A program made the translations under genes and the position numbers. Source: a virus. Taken from it: 29,148 nt of DNA. The stretch is from positions 1 to 29,148 of the IMG/VR virus record IMGVR_UViG_3300005563_000085; one strand, given 5' to 3'. Below, one piece after another: positions 7,106 to 15,668 of this stretch. The notes below the pieces were generated by a model that searched no databases, was not told the origin of the DNA, and worked only from the letters and a program-made list of their open reading frames with translations. Position 1 is the stretch's first letter. Each line of letters starts with the position of its first letter.

Positions 7106-7659
7106 CAGGTGAAGTTCCCGATGCCGATGGCCGAGACGCTGGCGCCCGTGGTGATCGACCAGGCGCCCGCGACGCTCCGCAGCCCGAGCGGCACGTAGAA
7201 CGGCACCAAGTTGGAGAGGCTCGTCGTTCCGCCGGCGAAAATCGTGATGGCAGAACCAGCGCCGTCTTTGATGCTGACCGCCCCAGCGGTAACGTTGGCG
7301 GGAACGATCAGCACGCCGTCGAGGTCGTCACCCGCCGCCCCGGTGGCGCCCAGCACCTGGCCGGTCTGAGAGGCGGCCACGGTCTCATATTCCCGGCCCC
7401 GGATGCCGTTGATGACGACGCCTTGGTCTGACGTGTCGATGGAAGCGGCGTAGATGCCCGAGAGGTAGCCCAGCACGTCGGAGCCGCCGGTGGGGGGGTT
7501 GTAGGTGGTCCCCGCCCCTTGCGTGCCCAGCGGCAGTCCCTCGGTGCCGTCAGACTTGTTGATGGCGATGCGCTGCAGTTCGCGCGTTTCGCCGTTCTCA
7601 ACGACAAGATAGATCGCGACGTGGCCCCCGTTGAGGGACACGCTACCAGACGTGGGCAT
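7105..7659 (-). CDS. Putative virion-associated beta-rich protein
   Basis: A 184-residue protein, Gly/Thr/Ala/Val-rich and beta-stranded, with no signal peptide or membrane span. The N-terminus (SVSLNGGHVAIYLVVENGETRELQRIAINKSDGT) and the C-terminal VPFYVPLGLRSVAGAWSITTGASVSAIGIG segment look like those of small tail or head surface proteins in podovirus-type genomes, but I do not recognise the family. A GAGGA ribosome binding site precedes the ATG at 7659. Its stop overlaps the start of the LamG-like gene (TGATG), so it is probably the first gene of the adhesin block, possibly an adaptor or decoration for the adhesins. Confidence 0.7.
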   Translation of the reverse strand: MPTSGSVSLNGGHVAIYLVVENGETRELQRIAINKSDGTEGLPLGTQGAGTTYNPPTGGSDVLGYLSGIYAASIDTSDQGVVINGIRGREYETVAASQTGQVLGATGAAGDDLDGVLIVPANVTAGAVSIKDGAGSAITIFAGGTTSLSNLVPFYVPLGLRSVAGAWSITTGASVSAIGIGNFT

Positions 7660-7712
7660 GGGGATTTGTCCTCGGGATTGGAGGCGGAGGGCGGGTGTGC
7701 TAGGGTTGCTCG

Positions 7713-8033
7713 GTGGAACAGCCCGATTGGACTGACGCGCAATTCGCGCTCGTGAAGCCGGCTCGGCGCTTTGGCTTCAGGTCAGTGTTCTGGTGGGCGG
7801 TCTACGCCTGCGGTTTTGCCTGGGCTGCCAAGCAGGCCGGAGCCTCAGGCGAGGTGATCGTCTACGTCTTCGGGGCGTCGCTCATCGTCCCGGGAATGTG
7901 GTTCAGCGCCGAGGTTTTTCGCGCACTTGCTGAGCGGACAAGCGAGCAGGAAGCGTTGCAAGCGCGGTACCGCCTATTAGGCCGGGCCCCGACCATATGG
8001 GCAGAGCGGGCCGCCCGGCGAGGGCGAGGATAG
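7713..8033 (+). CDS. Opposite-strand two-span membrane protein (moron candidate)
   Basis: A 106-residue protein starting at GTG 7713. It has two hydrophobic segments, about residues 24-41 (FWWAVYACGFAWAAKQAG) and 48-69 (VIVYVFGASLIVPGMWFS), and a charged C-terminal tail (ALAERTSEQEALQARYRLLG). It fills a gap of 243 bases that has no minus-strand gene, which supports it being real. Its last 131 bases overlap the end of the convergent ejection-protein gene. Small membrane morons in phages often act in superinfection exclusion or host-envelope change; that is only a possibility here. The ribosome binding site is weak (TAGGG). Confidence 0.6.
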   Translation: MEQPDWTDAQFALVKPARRFGFRSVFWWAVYACGFAWAAKQAGASGEVIVYVFGASLIVPGMWFSAEVFRALAERTSEQEALQARYRLLGRAPTIWAERAARRGRG

Positions 8034-9762
8034 GCGACACAGGATCACTCACCTTTCCGCCAAGGGACATAAGGTCGAGCACTTTCTGCACTGACTTCTT
8101 GGTGCCGGCATTGGCCGCAAGCGTCGAAAGCATACCGGCGGGGGCCGTCACGAGGGGTGCATGGCCGCCGGTGAGTGCGCCAAGGAGCATGTTCGTAGTG
8201 CTGCCCAGGAGACTGCGCGGATCGAAGAAGCGGCTAAGGGTGTTCGTGACGCTCTGGCCCGCCGTCCCGTTGGCAAGCTTCCGCAGAGCCCCGCGTTCGT
8301 CGGGCGTCAGGTTGCGGATTTGCTGGGGGCTTTTCGGATCGACTAGCGGCCGCATCGCCGTCCGCGTCGGGCCGGTGATCCCGCCATTGAGTGGGGTCTT
8401 GAGGGATGCACTGTCGGCCCTGTCGCTGACTTCGCGCATCTTCATGAGGCGCGTGTACCAGTCGCGCGCCTCGCCCAAGACGGGATCGGACGCGCTTTGA
8501 ATCAAGCCCTCAAGCTTGTTCTTGATCACACCGCCGATGTCGGCCTCGTCACTCCCGGGGACGAGCAGCTTGCTGCCGATCTGCGAGCGGAGGCGGTTGA
8601 CCTGGGCGACGCTTAGCCCGTCGCTGTTTTCGGCGAGGCTGCTGATCCGGCGCACAAGGGGAGCCGCCTTCGGGTAAAGGTCGGCGCCGCCCTCGGCCTC
8701 GAAGTGATCGTTGATGTCCTGCGCGACAGCTTGCGCGTCGGCTTGGGGGAACCGATAGCCGGACTTATCGACAGCCTTCCACGCGGCGTCGGACTTGCCC
8801 TGAACCTCTTCGAGCGACAGAGGCTTGCGTGCGCCAATCGAACCGCGCAGCCCGGGCGCTTCGGGCATGGCGCCGGAGAGGGCCGTTCCGATGAGCCCCT
8901 CCGCGGCCGACTGCGGGTCAAGGGCCTGCGGAGCGGTCAGCGCCGGGCGGCCATTCCGCATCGTCAGTTGGGGCGCCTGGTAGGGCGTCGGCATGACGCC
9001 GGCCACGGCGCGAGCGGCGGGTTTGATCGCGGCTTGGACCGGCGCAGCCGCCAGCCCCAGGCCATCCGCCAGCATCCGGCCGGTATCGCCCAGGTCCCCC
9101 GTTGTCCGTCGCAACGCTTCCATGGGCGAAGGCAGCGGCTGCTGCGAACGGGCAGCAAGATCCCGGGTCCGCTGCATCACGTCATGGCCCAGCGTCTGGA
9201 ACGGGGACATAAACCCTGCGGCCGCATCCTGGGCAATCGTGGGCTTCTGGGGGGCAGACGCCGCCTGCGCTACCTGGGGAAGCCGTTGCGCGACCGCGGT
9301 GGGAGCGGAAGGCGCGGTGGGCTGGGACGGCGCCCCCTGCCCCGAATAGTCCATCCAGGGGGGCGTATTGTCCGCAGGCGCGACCGTATCGACGTAGTGC
9401 TGCGTTTCGCGATAGGGCGGGATGCCACCGTGGGCCCTCACAGCGCCAGGACCGGCGTTATAGGCCGCCGCCGCCAGGCGCGGATCGCCGAAGGTATCGA
9501 GCTGCTGCTTGAGATAGCCCACGCCGCCCTGGATGTTCTGTTGGAGGTCGCTGGGATCTACGCCCATGCCCTTCGCCGTGTCGGGCATCAGCTGCATCAC
9601 GCCCACCGCGCCCTTGGGCGAGACGGCCCCATGGTGCAAGCCGGATTCCTGGGTCGCGACGCGAAGCGCAAGGTCCGGCGGGACGCCTTGGCGCTGCGCC
9701 TCTGCAGTCACCATGGCCGCCACGTCGGAAGGCGCGGCGTAGTCCTCCCAGGGCCCGGTCAT
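7903..9762 (-). CDS. Ejection/internal virion protein with lytic transglycosylase domain
   Basis: A 619-residue protein. Residues 10-125 form an SLT-type lytic transglycosylase domain: catalytic Glu39 in the TQESG motif, GVMQLMP at 54-60, QNIQGGVGYL at 75-84 and AAYNAG at 99-104. Such enzymes cleave the MurNAc-GlcNAc bond to make 1,6-anhydro ends. The remaining 490 residues are Ala/Pro/Gln-rich and helical, with a Gly/Ala/Leu-rich hydrophobic segment near the C-terminus (LLGALTGGHAPLV). In short-tailed phages, proteins of this build travel inside the head or neck and are injected to open the peptidoglycan and help DNA cross the envelope. It overlaps the upstream gene by 4 bases and overlaps the convergent membrane gene at its 3' end. 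Confidence 0.9.
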   Translation of the reverse strand: MTGPWEDYAAPSDVAAMVTAEAQRQGVPPDLALRVATQESGLHHGAVSPKGAVGVMQLMPDTAKGMGVDPSDLQQNIQGGVGYLKQQLDTFGDPRLAAAAYNAGPGAVRAHGGIPPYRETQHYVDTVAPADNTPPWMDYSGQGAPSQPTAPSAPTAVAQRLPQVAQAASAPQKPTIAQDAAAGFMSPFQTLGHDVMQRTRDLAARSQQPLPSPMEALRRTTGDLGDTGRMLADGLGLAAAPVQAAIKPAARAVAGVMPTPYQAPQLTMRNGRPALTAPQALDPQSAAEGLIGTALSGAMPEAPGLRGSIGARKPLSLEEVQGKSDAAWKAVDKSGYRFPQADAQAVAQDINDHFEAEGGADLYPKAAPLVRRISSLAENSDGLSVAQVNRLRSQIGSKLLVPGSDEADIGGVIKNKLEGLIQSASDPVLGEARDWYTRLMKMREVSDRADSASLKTPLNGGITGPTRTAMRPLVDPKSPQQIRNLTPDERGALRKLANGTAGQSVTNTLSRFFDPRSLLGSTTNMLLGALTGGHAPLVTAPAGMLSTLAANAGTKKSVQKVLDLMSLGGKVSDPVSPILALAGRPALPIWSGPGLIGGTALATLPARLSAQQVREKPRR

Positions 9763-11315
9763 TGGGCGCGCGCCCAGCTTTTGGGATCGGCGGGGTTGCC
9801 GCCCAGAAACTTGTAGCCCTTCACGACGGCGCCCGGCTGCGGAACGCGCGGCGAGGGGTTGTTGTAGTTCGCTGTCGGCCGCGTCTGACCGGGCGTGGTC
9901 GGGCGGATGCCGCGGAACTGCGACTCGAACAGGTCATGGCGGGCTTGGTTGAGGGCGTCCAGTTGCGACAGGTGGCGGCGGACGGTGGCCTCGAACTGCG
10001 GGCCCGACTGGTCCTGATTGAGCGAGCCATTGATCTCGCCGAGCATCCGCGCCGTCTGATCGGTCATGCGGATAGACCCGCTGCCGCCATCCCCCGCCGC
10101 CGCAAGCGCGTTCTTGATCGCCTGCAGGGAGTTGAACGACGTGCCGTTGCGAACGGTCTCGATCTTCGCTTGCAGGTCCTTCGCTGGCTGGTTCAGGAAA
10201 GGAACGTGCTCAATCACGTCGGTGGCGGAGCCGGTCGATAGGTGCCCAATCATGCTGGGCTTTGTCTTCACCCATTTGCCCGTGTTGGGGTCCTGGGTCT
10301 CGCCGAGCATGTCGTGCAGGTTCTGGGCGATCATGTTGGTCTGATCGTCCACCTGTTGCATCGCCGCGCGTGCGCCCGAGATGTCGGTTTCGTTCTTGCC
10401 CTGCGTCGCGGCGCGGGCCTTGGCGAGCTCGACTTCCGCCGGTGACTGAGACACGCCAAACTGAGGGCCGCCCGCAGAAGCGCCACCGGCGCCGCCCGGG
10501 CCGCCGCCGCGCTGGGCCACTTGCGGGATCTGACCCAGGAGCATCTGGACAGCCTGCAGCCGCGGAACCTTGCGCGAGGTGCCGTCCGACTGCGGCACGT
10601 CCACCAAGTCGTAGGCCGCCTTGCCCTGCTCGGTGGCGCCCGACACCGCGCCGGCCATATCCGCGGCCGATTGCACAGCCCCGGGGAGGTTCTGGACACC
10701 AGACACCGCGCCCCCAGGCCCGAACGTGGGCGCCTGGCCCTTGTCGAGCGTCGGGAAGTATCGGCCCACGTTGGAGCCGTCCTTATCGTTGATCGCAAAG
10801 CCGTTGATGTTGGCGATGTGCGGCTGGGCCTTGTCCAGCAGGTCGAGGATGAACTTCGACTGGTCGGGCATGAACATGGCGGCCTGCGCCAGCGTGCGCT
10901 GGGTGTTGGGGTCGCTTAGGCTCGCCTGGCCGGTCGAGGTCACTTGCGGCGGCTGGTAGGTGTACGGCGCAGGAGCCGCGGGCGCAGGCCCAGGAGCCAT
11001 GGCGCCGGTGCTCTGGGCCACGGCGGCGGCCGGGTCCTCGATGGGGCTCTGCGGGCCGCCCACAGGCCCGGGCACAGCTAGGGCCGGCGCGGGGCCGTCC
11101 TGGTAGGAACGCTGGCCGCCGAAGAGGCCGTTGAGCTGGCCCATGGCCTGCATCTGAGCGTGCATCATCCCGCGCTGGGCGATCAGGTTGCGCGCGTTCT
11201 CCAGCGCGGTCCCCTGCGATCCCGGGGAGGCGTCCTTCAACGTCGCGCCGATGATGGACAGGACATCGCCGATCCCCTGGGGACCGCCGTACATGCCACC
11301 AATCATTCCAGCCAT
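9759..11315 (-). CDS. Putative internal virion/ejection protein
   Basis: A 518-residue protein, rich in Gly, Ala, Gln and Pro, with no enzyme motif. A Gly/Met-rich N-terminus (MAGMIGGMYGG) precedes a Pro/Ala linker region (about 75-125) and a long helical C-terminal half (from about residue 290) with many Gln and Ala residues and sequences such as QTNMIAQNLHDMLGE. This composition, and the position between a similar protein and the transglycosylase, fits a second ejection protein of a podovirus-type virion. It overlaps the transglycosylase gene by 4 bases. The family is not recognisable by eye. Confidence 0.75.
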   Translation of the reverse strand: MAGMIGGMYGGPQGIGDVLSIIGATLKDASPGSQGTALENARNLIAQRGMMHAQMQAMGQLNGLFGGQRSYQDGPAPALAVPGPVGGPQSPIEDPAAAVAQSTGAMAPGPAPAAPAPYTYQPPQVTSTGQASLSDPNTQRTLAQAAMFMPDQSKFILDLLDKAQPHIANINGFAINDKDGSNVGRYFPTLDKGQAPTFGPGGAVSGVQNLPGAVQSAADMAGAVSGATEQGKAAYDLVDVPQSDGTSRKVPRLQAVQMLLGQIPQVAQRGGGPGGAGGASAGGPQFGVSQSPAEVELAKARAATQGKNETDISGARAAMQQVDDQTNMIAQNLHDMLGETQDPNTGKWVKTKPSMIGHLSTGSATDVIEHVPFLNQPAKDLQAKIETVRNGTSFNSLQAIKNALAAAGDGGSGSIRMTDQTARMLGEINGSLNQDQSGPQFEATVRRHLSQLDALNQARHDLFESQFRGIRPTTPGQTRPTANYNNPSPRVPQPGAVVKGYKFLGGNPADPKSWARAQ

Positions 11316-11318
11316 GGG

Positions 11319-12263
11319 TCAGGAGTCCCCGGTGAAGATGTTATGGGCGCCGGGCAGGACAGCGCCGAGGCCGGGCAGGAAGCCCGCAAGGCCGCCGGAG
11401 GCCCCCAACGCGCCGGCGCCCATGAGCAGCGAGCCGATGGAGCCCAAGGGATCGCTCACCTTGGTGTTCGACGTGCCCTGGCTGTTCTCTGTGCCGTTCG
11501 TGTTCTGCCCGTGGAGGAGGCCGAGCGGCAGAGAGCCATACTGGCTGGTCTGGAAGTTCAGGAGGCTGAGCGGCGACGCCGCGCGCTGCTGTGCAAGCTG
11601 CTGCAGCATCTGGCCGATCTGGCCTTGGGTGTCCACGTTCGCCCGGGCGTCGTTGCCTTGCGCCGCCGCGTTGTTGGACGCCGCCTGCGCCGCCGCGATG
11701 CGCTGGGCCTGGGCCGTCGAGTCCAGTTGCCCCTGGCTGGTGGCGCCCTGCAGCGCGGTGTTGAAGCCTTGGCTGCGGAGCCCGCTTTCGAGCTGCCCGC
11801 GGGCAAGGGATTGCTGGCCGTGGGTCAGGGCATCGGTGATCGCCGCGCCAGATCCGCCGAAGGTCGTATCGTTGCCGAGGTTCAGCTTGTTCTGGGCGTT
11901 GGTGAGGGCCGAGTTCTGGTCGAAGCCGGCCAGCGACGAGTTCACCACGCTATCGGTGTAGGGGTTCATGAACCGCGAGAGCATGGACGAGATGTCCGGC
12001 GATCCGGCTTGCGTCGCGGCCTGCAGCGCCGAGGCGGCGTCGTTGAAGCCCTGCGGCGAGGTCAGGCCCGAAGCCGCGGTGCCGGCCTGCGTCTGCAGGG
12101 GGTCGGGTCCCGCGATGAAGCTGTACGGGTCGGCGTTGGTCAGGTCGTTGATCTTGCCGCCGATGCCCGCCAGGCCTTGGTCCACGAACGCCGGATTGGT
12201 CGGCGTCTGGGTCAGGTTCGTCTGGGTGTTCTGCGTGGTGGAGGTCTTGGAGGACTTGCCCAT
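11319..12263 (-). CDS. Putative internal virion/ejection protein
   Basis: A 314-residue protein with a Thr/Gln/Asn-rich N-terminus (KTSTTQNTQTNLTQTPTNP), a central helical Ala/Gln-rich part (about 75-225), and a hydrophobic Gly/Leu/Ala-rich C-terminal segment (about 270-305, LGSIGSLLMGAGALGASGGLAGFLPG) that could insert into a membrane. Such amphiphilic tails are common in phage DNA-ejection proteins that form a channel in the host envelope. It is followed 3 bases later by the next ejection-type gene. The assignment rests on composition, order and neighbours. Confidence 0.75.
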   Translation of the reverse strand: MGKSSKTSTTQNTQTNLTQTPTNPAFVDQGLAGIGGKINDLTNADPYSFIAGPDPLQTQAGTAASGLTSPQGFNDAASALQAATQAGSPDISSMLSRFMNPYTDSVVNSSLAGFDQNSALTNAQNKLNLGNDTTFGGSGAAITDALTHGQQSLARGQLESGLRSQGFNTALQGATSQGQLDSTAQAQRIAAAQAASNNAAAQGNDARANVDTQGQIGQMLQQLAQQRAASPLSLLNFQTSQYGSLPLGLLHGQNTNGTENSQGTSNTKVSDPLGSIGSLLMGAGALGASGGLAGFLPGLGAVLPGAHNIFTGDS

Positions 12264-12265
12264 CG

Positions 12266-12619
12266 TCAGATCGCCTTCACCAGCATGTCGTCACCCTCGA
12301 AACCGAACTTCCGCAGGACCCGTGCCCAGCCCTTGCGCCCGTTGACCGTCACCCGCTCGCAGCCCATCACCTTCGCCCACGCCAAGCCGCCGGGGAGCAG
12401 CTCCATGACCTTTGAAAGCCGCCCGCCCGCCAGGTAGAGGTGGAAGCTGGGCGGGTTGGCGGTGCATTCGGTGACGACCGCCGCGCCCTCGCCTTCCCAA
12501 AGCTGGGCGTGGCCGGTGAGTAGCGCGTTCAGGAGCTCGTCTTCCGTCACGTCCTCCAGGCTGGGCAGTAGCCATTCCCGGCAGCGGTTGAAGGCGTCGA
12601 AGATGGATTTGGTGCTCAT
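12266..12619 (-). CDS. Small GNAT-like virion-region protein
   Basis: A 117-residue protein starting at ATG 12619, which overlaps the TGA of the upstream gene (ATGA); a longer frame to 12688 exists but runs into the nozzle gene. The C-terminal part (about 80-115) reads like the end of a GNAT acetyltransferase fold: WAKVMGCERVTVNGRKGWARVLRKFGFE, where a helix, strand and KFGFE-type closing are typical. The acetyl-CoA loop (Q/R-x-x-G-x-G/A) is not evident, so catalysis is doubtful. Short GNAT-like proteins occur next to internal-core genes in other podoviruses (T7 gp13 is comparable in location), so an internal or assembly role is the best guess. Confidence 0.7.
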   Translation of the reverse strand: MSTKSIFDAFNRCREWLLPSLEDVTEDELLNALLTGHAQLWEGEGAAVVTECTANPPSFHLYLAGGRLSKVMELLPGGLAWAKVMGCERVTVNGRKGWARVLRKFGFEGDDMLVKAI

Positions 12620-14418
12620 TTCATCCCCGCCAGCTTGGCGTCGAAGATCGGCATTCCGATGCGGTTTTCTGCCGGCGCGGAGTTCCACGAGATCCGGATG
12701 CGGAAGAGCCGGCCCTTGGCCTTGAAGTCCGCTCTCGCCTGCCCCGGCGCCACGACAACCTGCGGATAGGTGGTCACCGGGCCTTGCGGGTAGATGCGGC
12801 TGGTGATGTCGAAGAACAGCGGCCCGATCTGGCGGGCGATGTCGGGCCAGAAGCCCCGCGTCAGGACCGTGTAGTTGTTGTCGAGGTAGATATCCGCCGT
12901 CTCGATAAAGCCGGTCAGGGCCGCGCCGTCCGCGGTGTTGCCCCGCTCGTGCCAGTACACATGCCCGTCGAACGTCGTCGCGCAGGGGTTGGAGGTCGGC
13001 CCCGCATCCACCATGGCCGTGCGCGGCTGCTGGCCCTTGTGCCAGGCCTTCGCCGGGTCCGCCGCAAGCATCTGTACGTCAGCGGAAATATAGCGCGAGT
13101 TCTCGTGGCCGTCACGACTATCTGGATAGTCGAAGCGGATTTCGTTATACTCCGACACCGACGAGGCGACGATCTTGTCACCTTGGCTGGCGGAGAGGTT
13201 CTCGGCGAACTCAACCCGGATCGGGCATCCGACCGACTGCACCGTTCCGCCTACCGTGTAGGAATGGATCTGGCGGTCGGGGCTGATCCAGTAGGCCGTG
13301 GAGCCCAGCACGACGGCGGCGTTGGGGCCGATCAGCCCGCACTTGTCGCCCACCTCATCGAAGGTCCAGACTTCGCCGATCTGGCCCACGTAGGAGGCGT
13401 AGAACAGCTTGTGCGAGGTCCAGACGAGGAAGTCCTTGCCCAGCGTCCGGCCGCCGACGATGCGGCCCCCTCCGGGCAGGATGTACTCACGCGAGGTCGA
13501 GCCCGACGTGATGTCCGTCGTCCAGCTTGTCGGGTCCTCAAGGCTCGAATGGCGGATGCAGAGCGGGTTGAAGGCCCCGCCCACTTCCTGGCTGCAGCCC
13601 AGCGCGAACAGGAACCGCCGAGCGACCAGCGAATAGGTGCAGATGGCCGGCGCGCCCGAGATCGCGACCGCCCGCTGGCTGGTGTCGTTGCTCCACTGGA
13701 ACAGCGTCTGGCCGCGCGGGTTGGCGATCAGGGTTTGGCCGTAGGGGGCCAAGGCGACCGTGCGCGGGTAATATTCCGCACCCGAGGGCTCGCCGTAGGG
13801 GCCCACGCCCCAGGCGCCTGCCCCGTAGCCATCCGACCCCGTACCGTCCACCGCGCCTGCCGCGAAGGCCCGCTGGGGCGTCACGACAACCGCCGAGCCC
13901 CCGCCCGTCGTGGTGGCGTTGGCGTTGGACCCCGCCGTGAAGGTCCAGGTGTTGGTGGTGACCGCCGTCACCGTCCAGGTCCCGTTGATGGTCACCGTGG
14001 CGACCGCAGACGCCCCGGAGATCACCTGCGAATCCCCGATGATGTAGGGATGGCCGGGCTGCGTGATGACGACGGTGGGCGAGCCGTTGGTGGTCGCCAC
14101 GGGATTGGCGCCCAAGGTCACGGCCGGAAGCGCCTTCGTCGGGGTGATGTCGTAGAGGACGCCGCCCTGGTAGAGCTGCAGGTTGGTGTGCGTCCCGAAG
14201 GCGATGTTCTGGGTGTTGGACTTGGAGTTGTCCGTCCAGCACAGGATGGAGCGGCAGACCCCCGTCAGGAGCGTGCCGACGACGCTTTCATAGCCGCCCT
14301 TGGCCTGCGGGCGGCCTTCCACGAAGCGGGCGTTGTCGCAATCCACCCACGCCGGAGAGGCCGCAAGGGTCGTGTCGTCGGTGTTGAGCCCCGGCGGGAT
14401 GTTGAGCGGGATCTTCAC
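12616..14418 (-). CDS. Tail nozzle/stabilisation-type protein
   Basis: A 600-residue protein that begins MKIPLNIPPGLNTDDT followed by WVDCDNARFVEGRPQAKGGYE. This opening, with an early 'N.RF..G...K..GY' pattern, is typical of the large tail-tube end or DNA-stabilising proteins of short-tailed phages. The body is beta-rich with repeated strand-turn units that suggest a beta-propeller (LFQWSNDTSQ, DFLVWTSHKLFYAS, AYWISPDRQIHSY). A Thr/Ala/Gly-rich insertion lies at about residues 95-180. It should form the distal part of the tail and hold the packaged DNA. It overlaps neighbours on both sides by 4 bases. The function is inferred from family resemblance and gene order. Confidence 0.8.
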   Translation of the reverse strand: MKIPLNIPPGLNTDDTTLAASPAWVDCDNARFVEGRPQAKGGYESVVGTLLTGVCRSILCWTDNSKSNTQNIAFGTHTNLQLYQGGVLYDITPTKALPAVTLGANPVATTNGSPTVVITQPGHPYIIGDSQVISGASAVATVTINGTWTVTAVTTNTWTFTAGSNANATTTGGGSAVVVTPQRAFAAGAVDGTGSDGYGAGAWGVGPYGEPSGAEYYPRTVALAPYGQTLIANPRGQTLFQWSNDTSQRAVAISGAPAICTYSLVARRFLFALGCSQEVGGAFNPLCIRHSSLEDPTSWTTDITSGSTSREYILPGGGRIVGGRTLGKDFLVWTSHKLFYASYVGQIGEVWTFDEVGDKCGLIGPNAAVVLGSTAYWISPDRQIHSYTVGGTVQSVGCPIRVEFAENLSASQGDKIVASSVSEYNEIRFDYPDSRDGHENSRYISADVQMLAADPAKAWHKGQQPRTAMVDAGPTSNPCATTFDGHVYWHERGNTADGAALTGFIETADIYLDNNYTVLTRGFWPDIARQIGPLFFDITSRIYPQGPVTTYPQVVVAPGQARADFKAKGRLFRIRISWNSAPAENRIGMPIFDAKLAGMK

Positions 14419-15668
14419 GGCGGCGAGCCCCGCACCAGGTCAACGATCACGTCTGCCGTGGCTGATGTGGCCCCGTCGCCGGCCGTGACCGTGAAGGTCG
14501 CGATGCGCTCGGTGTTGGCGCTCATGAAGCTGTCGGTGAACAGCGTCGTCGCGCTGGAGGGGCTGTTGGCGAAGATGCTCGGCGAGCCGCTCGTCCGCGA
14601 CCAGGAATAGCTGTAGGGGCCGCCCGTCCCACCCGTTGCGGTGGCTGTGACAGAGTTGGAGCTGACCGGCCCGGTGCCGCTTGGCCCATTGCCGTTAGCC
14701 GACCCCGGCGAAATCCCTACTGTCAGGGCGGAATAGGTGTTGGATAGGCTCACCGAAGCGGTGACGGTGGACACCACCTGGCCGTCCGCCGATGAGACCG
14801 TGCAGGTTGACGTTCCCGAGGCGCTGGCGCCCGAGGCGAGCGACTTGGAGAACGTCGTGGTGGCCGAGGACGCGGCGTCAACGGTGATGCCTGCGGGCGC
14901 GGACCAGGAATAGGTGTAGGGCGTCTGGCCGCCGGAAGGCGTTGCGGTGACGGAATTGGACGTGACCGTGGTGGGCGTGCCGCTGGCGACCGTTCCCGTG
15001 GCCGATCCGCCGCCCGAGGCCGTCAGGGTGGGCCAGCCGTTGTTTCCGAGCCCCACGGAGCAGGTGGGCGAGACGGTTGCCGCGGCGCTGTCGGTGATGA
15101 CGCAGGTGGCCGTGCCGATGGTTCCGCCCTGCGGGATCACGGAGGAAGAAAACGTGGTGGTGGCGCTGCTGGCCGAGTCCGCGCTGATCGGGTTGGCGTT
15201 GGTCGTGGAGGACCAGGAATAGGTGTAGGGCGGCGTACCCCCTGAACCGAAAGCCGTCACCGCGTTGGAGGTCACCGTAATGGCGGTGTGGCCGCTTCCG
15301 GTGCCCGAGGCGTTGCCGCTGATGCTGCCCGTGAGGCTGGCCGAGCTCGTCAGGCTGACGCCCACGGTGACCGGGAAGGTGTCGCCCGTGCCCAGGTCTG
15401 TGACGGTGCAGGTGGCTGTTCCGCTGAAGGTCTGGCCGGCGGTGAGCACCTTGGAAAAGGTCGTGGTGGCTGCGGTTGGCGACGTGGCCGTGAACGAAGG
15501 CGTGGACCAGCTATAGGAATAGGCGCCGCTGCCCTTGGCGGCGGTGACCGTGACGCTTCCCGACGTGGCCGTGCCGGCGCCGCCGATGTTGGTCGAGACA
15601 CTGGAAGGGCTGACCGTCGCCGTGAGCAGATGGCTGTCGGTCGGCGCGAACGCGAGGCCTCGGCTCAC
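14415..15668 (-). CDS. Ig-like tandem-repeat virion protein
   Basis: A 417-residue protein starting at GTG 15668, which overlaps the stop of the upstream gene as GTGA; the frame is open to 16052, but that extension is Arg/His-rich read-through of another gene. It consists of four tandem Ig-like repeats of about 100 residues. Each contains a YSYSWS or YTYSWS motif (near residues 50, 150, 253 and 354), then a Thr/Ser-rich strand and a FS-x-x-L/V-x-x-G-x-T/S-x-x-GTATC-type strand. Such Ig-like or PKD-like arrays decorate phage heads and tails and bind carbohydrates weakly. It is very poor in charged residues. Its place between the fibre-like protein and the nozzle suggests an appendage. Confidence 0.8.
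   Translation of the reverse strand: MSRGLAFAPTDSHLLTATVSPSSVSTNIGGAGTATSGSVTVTAAKGSGAYSYSWSTPSFTATSPTAATTTFSKVLTAGQTFSGTATCTVTDLGTGDTFPVTVGVSLTSSASLTGSISGNASGTGSGHTAITVTSNAVTAFGSGGTPPYTYSWSSTTNANPISADSASSATTTFSSSVIPQGGTIGTATCVITDSAAATVSPTCSVGLGNNGWPTLTASGGGSATGTVASGTPTTVTSNSVTATPSGGQTPYTYSWSAPAGITVDAASSATTTFSKSLASGASASGTSTCTVSSADGQVVSTVTASVSLSNTYSALTVGISPGSANGNGPSGTGPVSSNSVTATATGGTGGPYSYSWSRTSGSPSIFANSPSSATTLFTDSFMSANTERIATFTVTAGDGATSATADVIVDLVRGSPP
14590..15520 (-). repeat. Four tandem ~300-bp repeats encoding Ig-like domains
   Basis: A conserved block beginning GACCAG and encoding Y-x-YSWS/S recurs at 14599, 14902, 15211 and 15505 (plus-strand coordinates of the block's left end). Spacings are 303, 309 and 294 bases, all multiples of three. 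Blocks two and three share at least 20 identical bases, so part of the repeat is recent or under homogenisation. Confidence 0.8.

Noticed and set aside
5447-7198. Plus-strand open frame of 583 codons opposite the LamG-like gene
   Set aside because: Low-complexity Arg/Gly/Glu/Ala translation, antisense shadow.
11160-12437. Plus-strand open frame of 425 codons opposite an ejection-protein gene
   Set aside because: Arg/Gly/Leu-rich shadow; the minus-strand gene has phage-like composition and coupled junctions.
12784-14610. Plus-strand open frame of 608 codons opposite the nozzle gene
   Set aside because: Arg/Gly/Asp/Val-rich read-through with no motif, antisense to a convincing structural gene.
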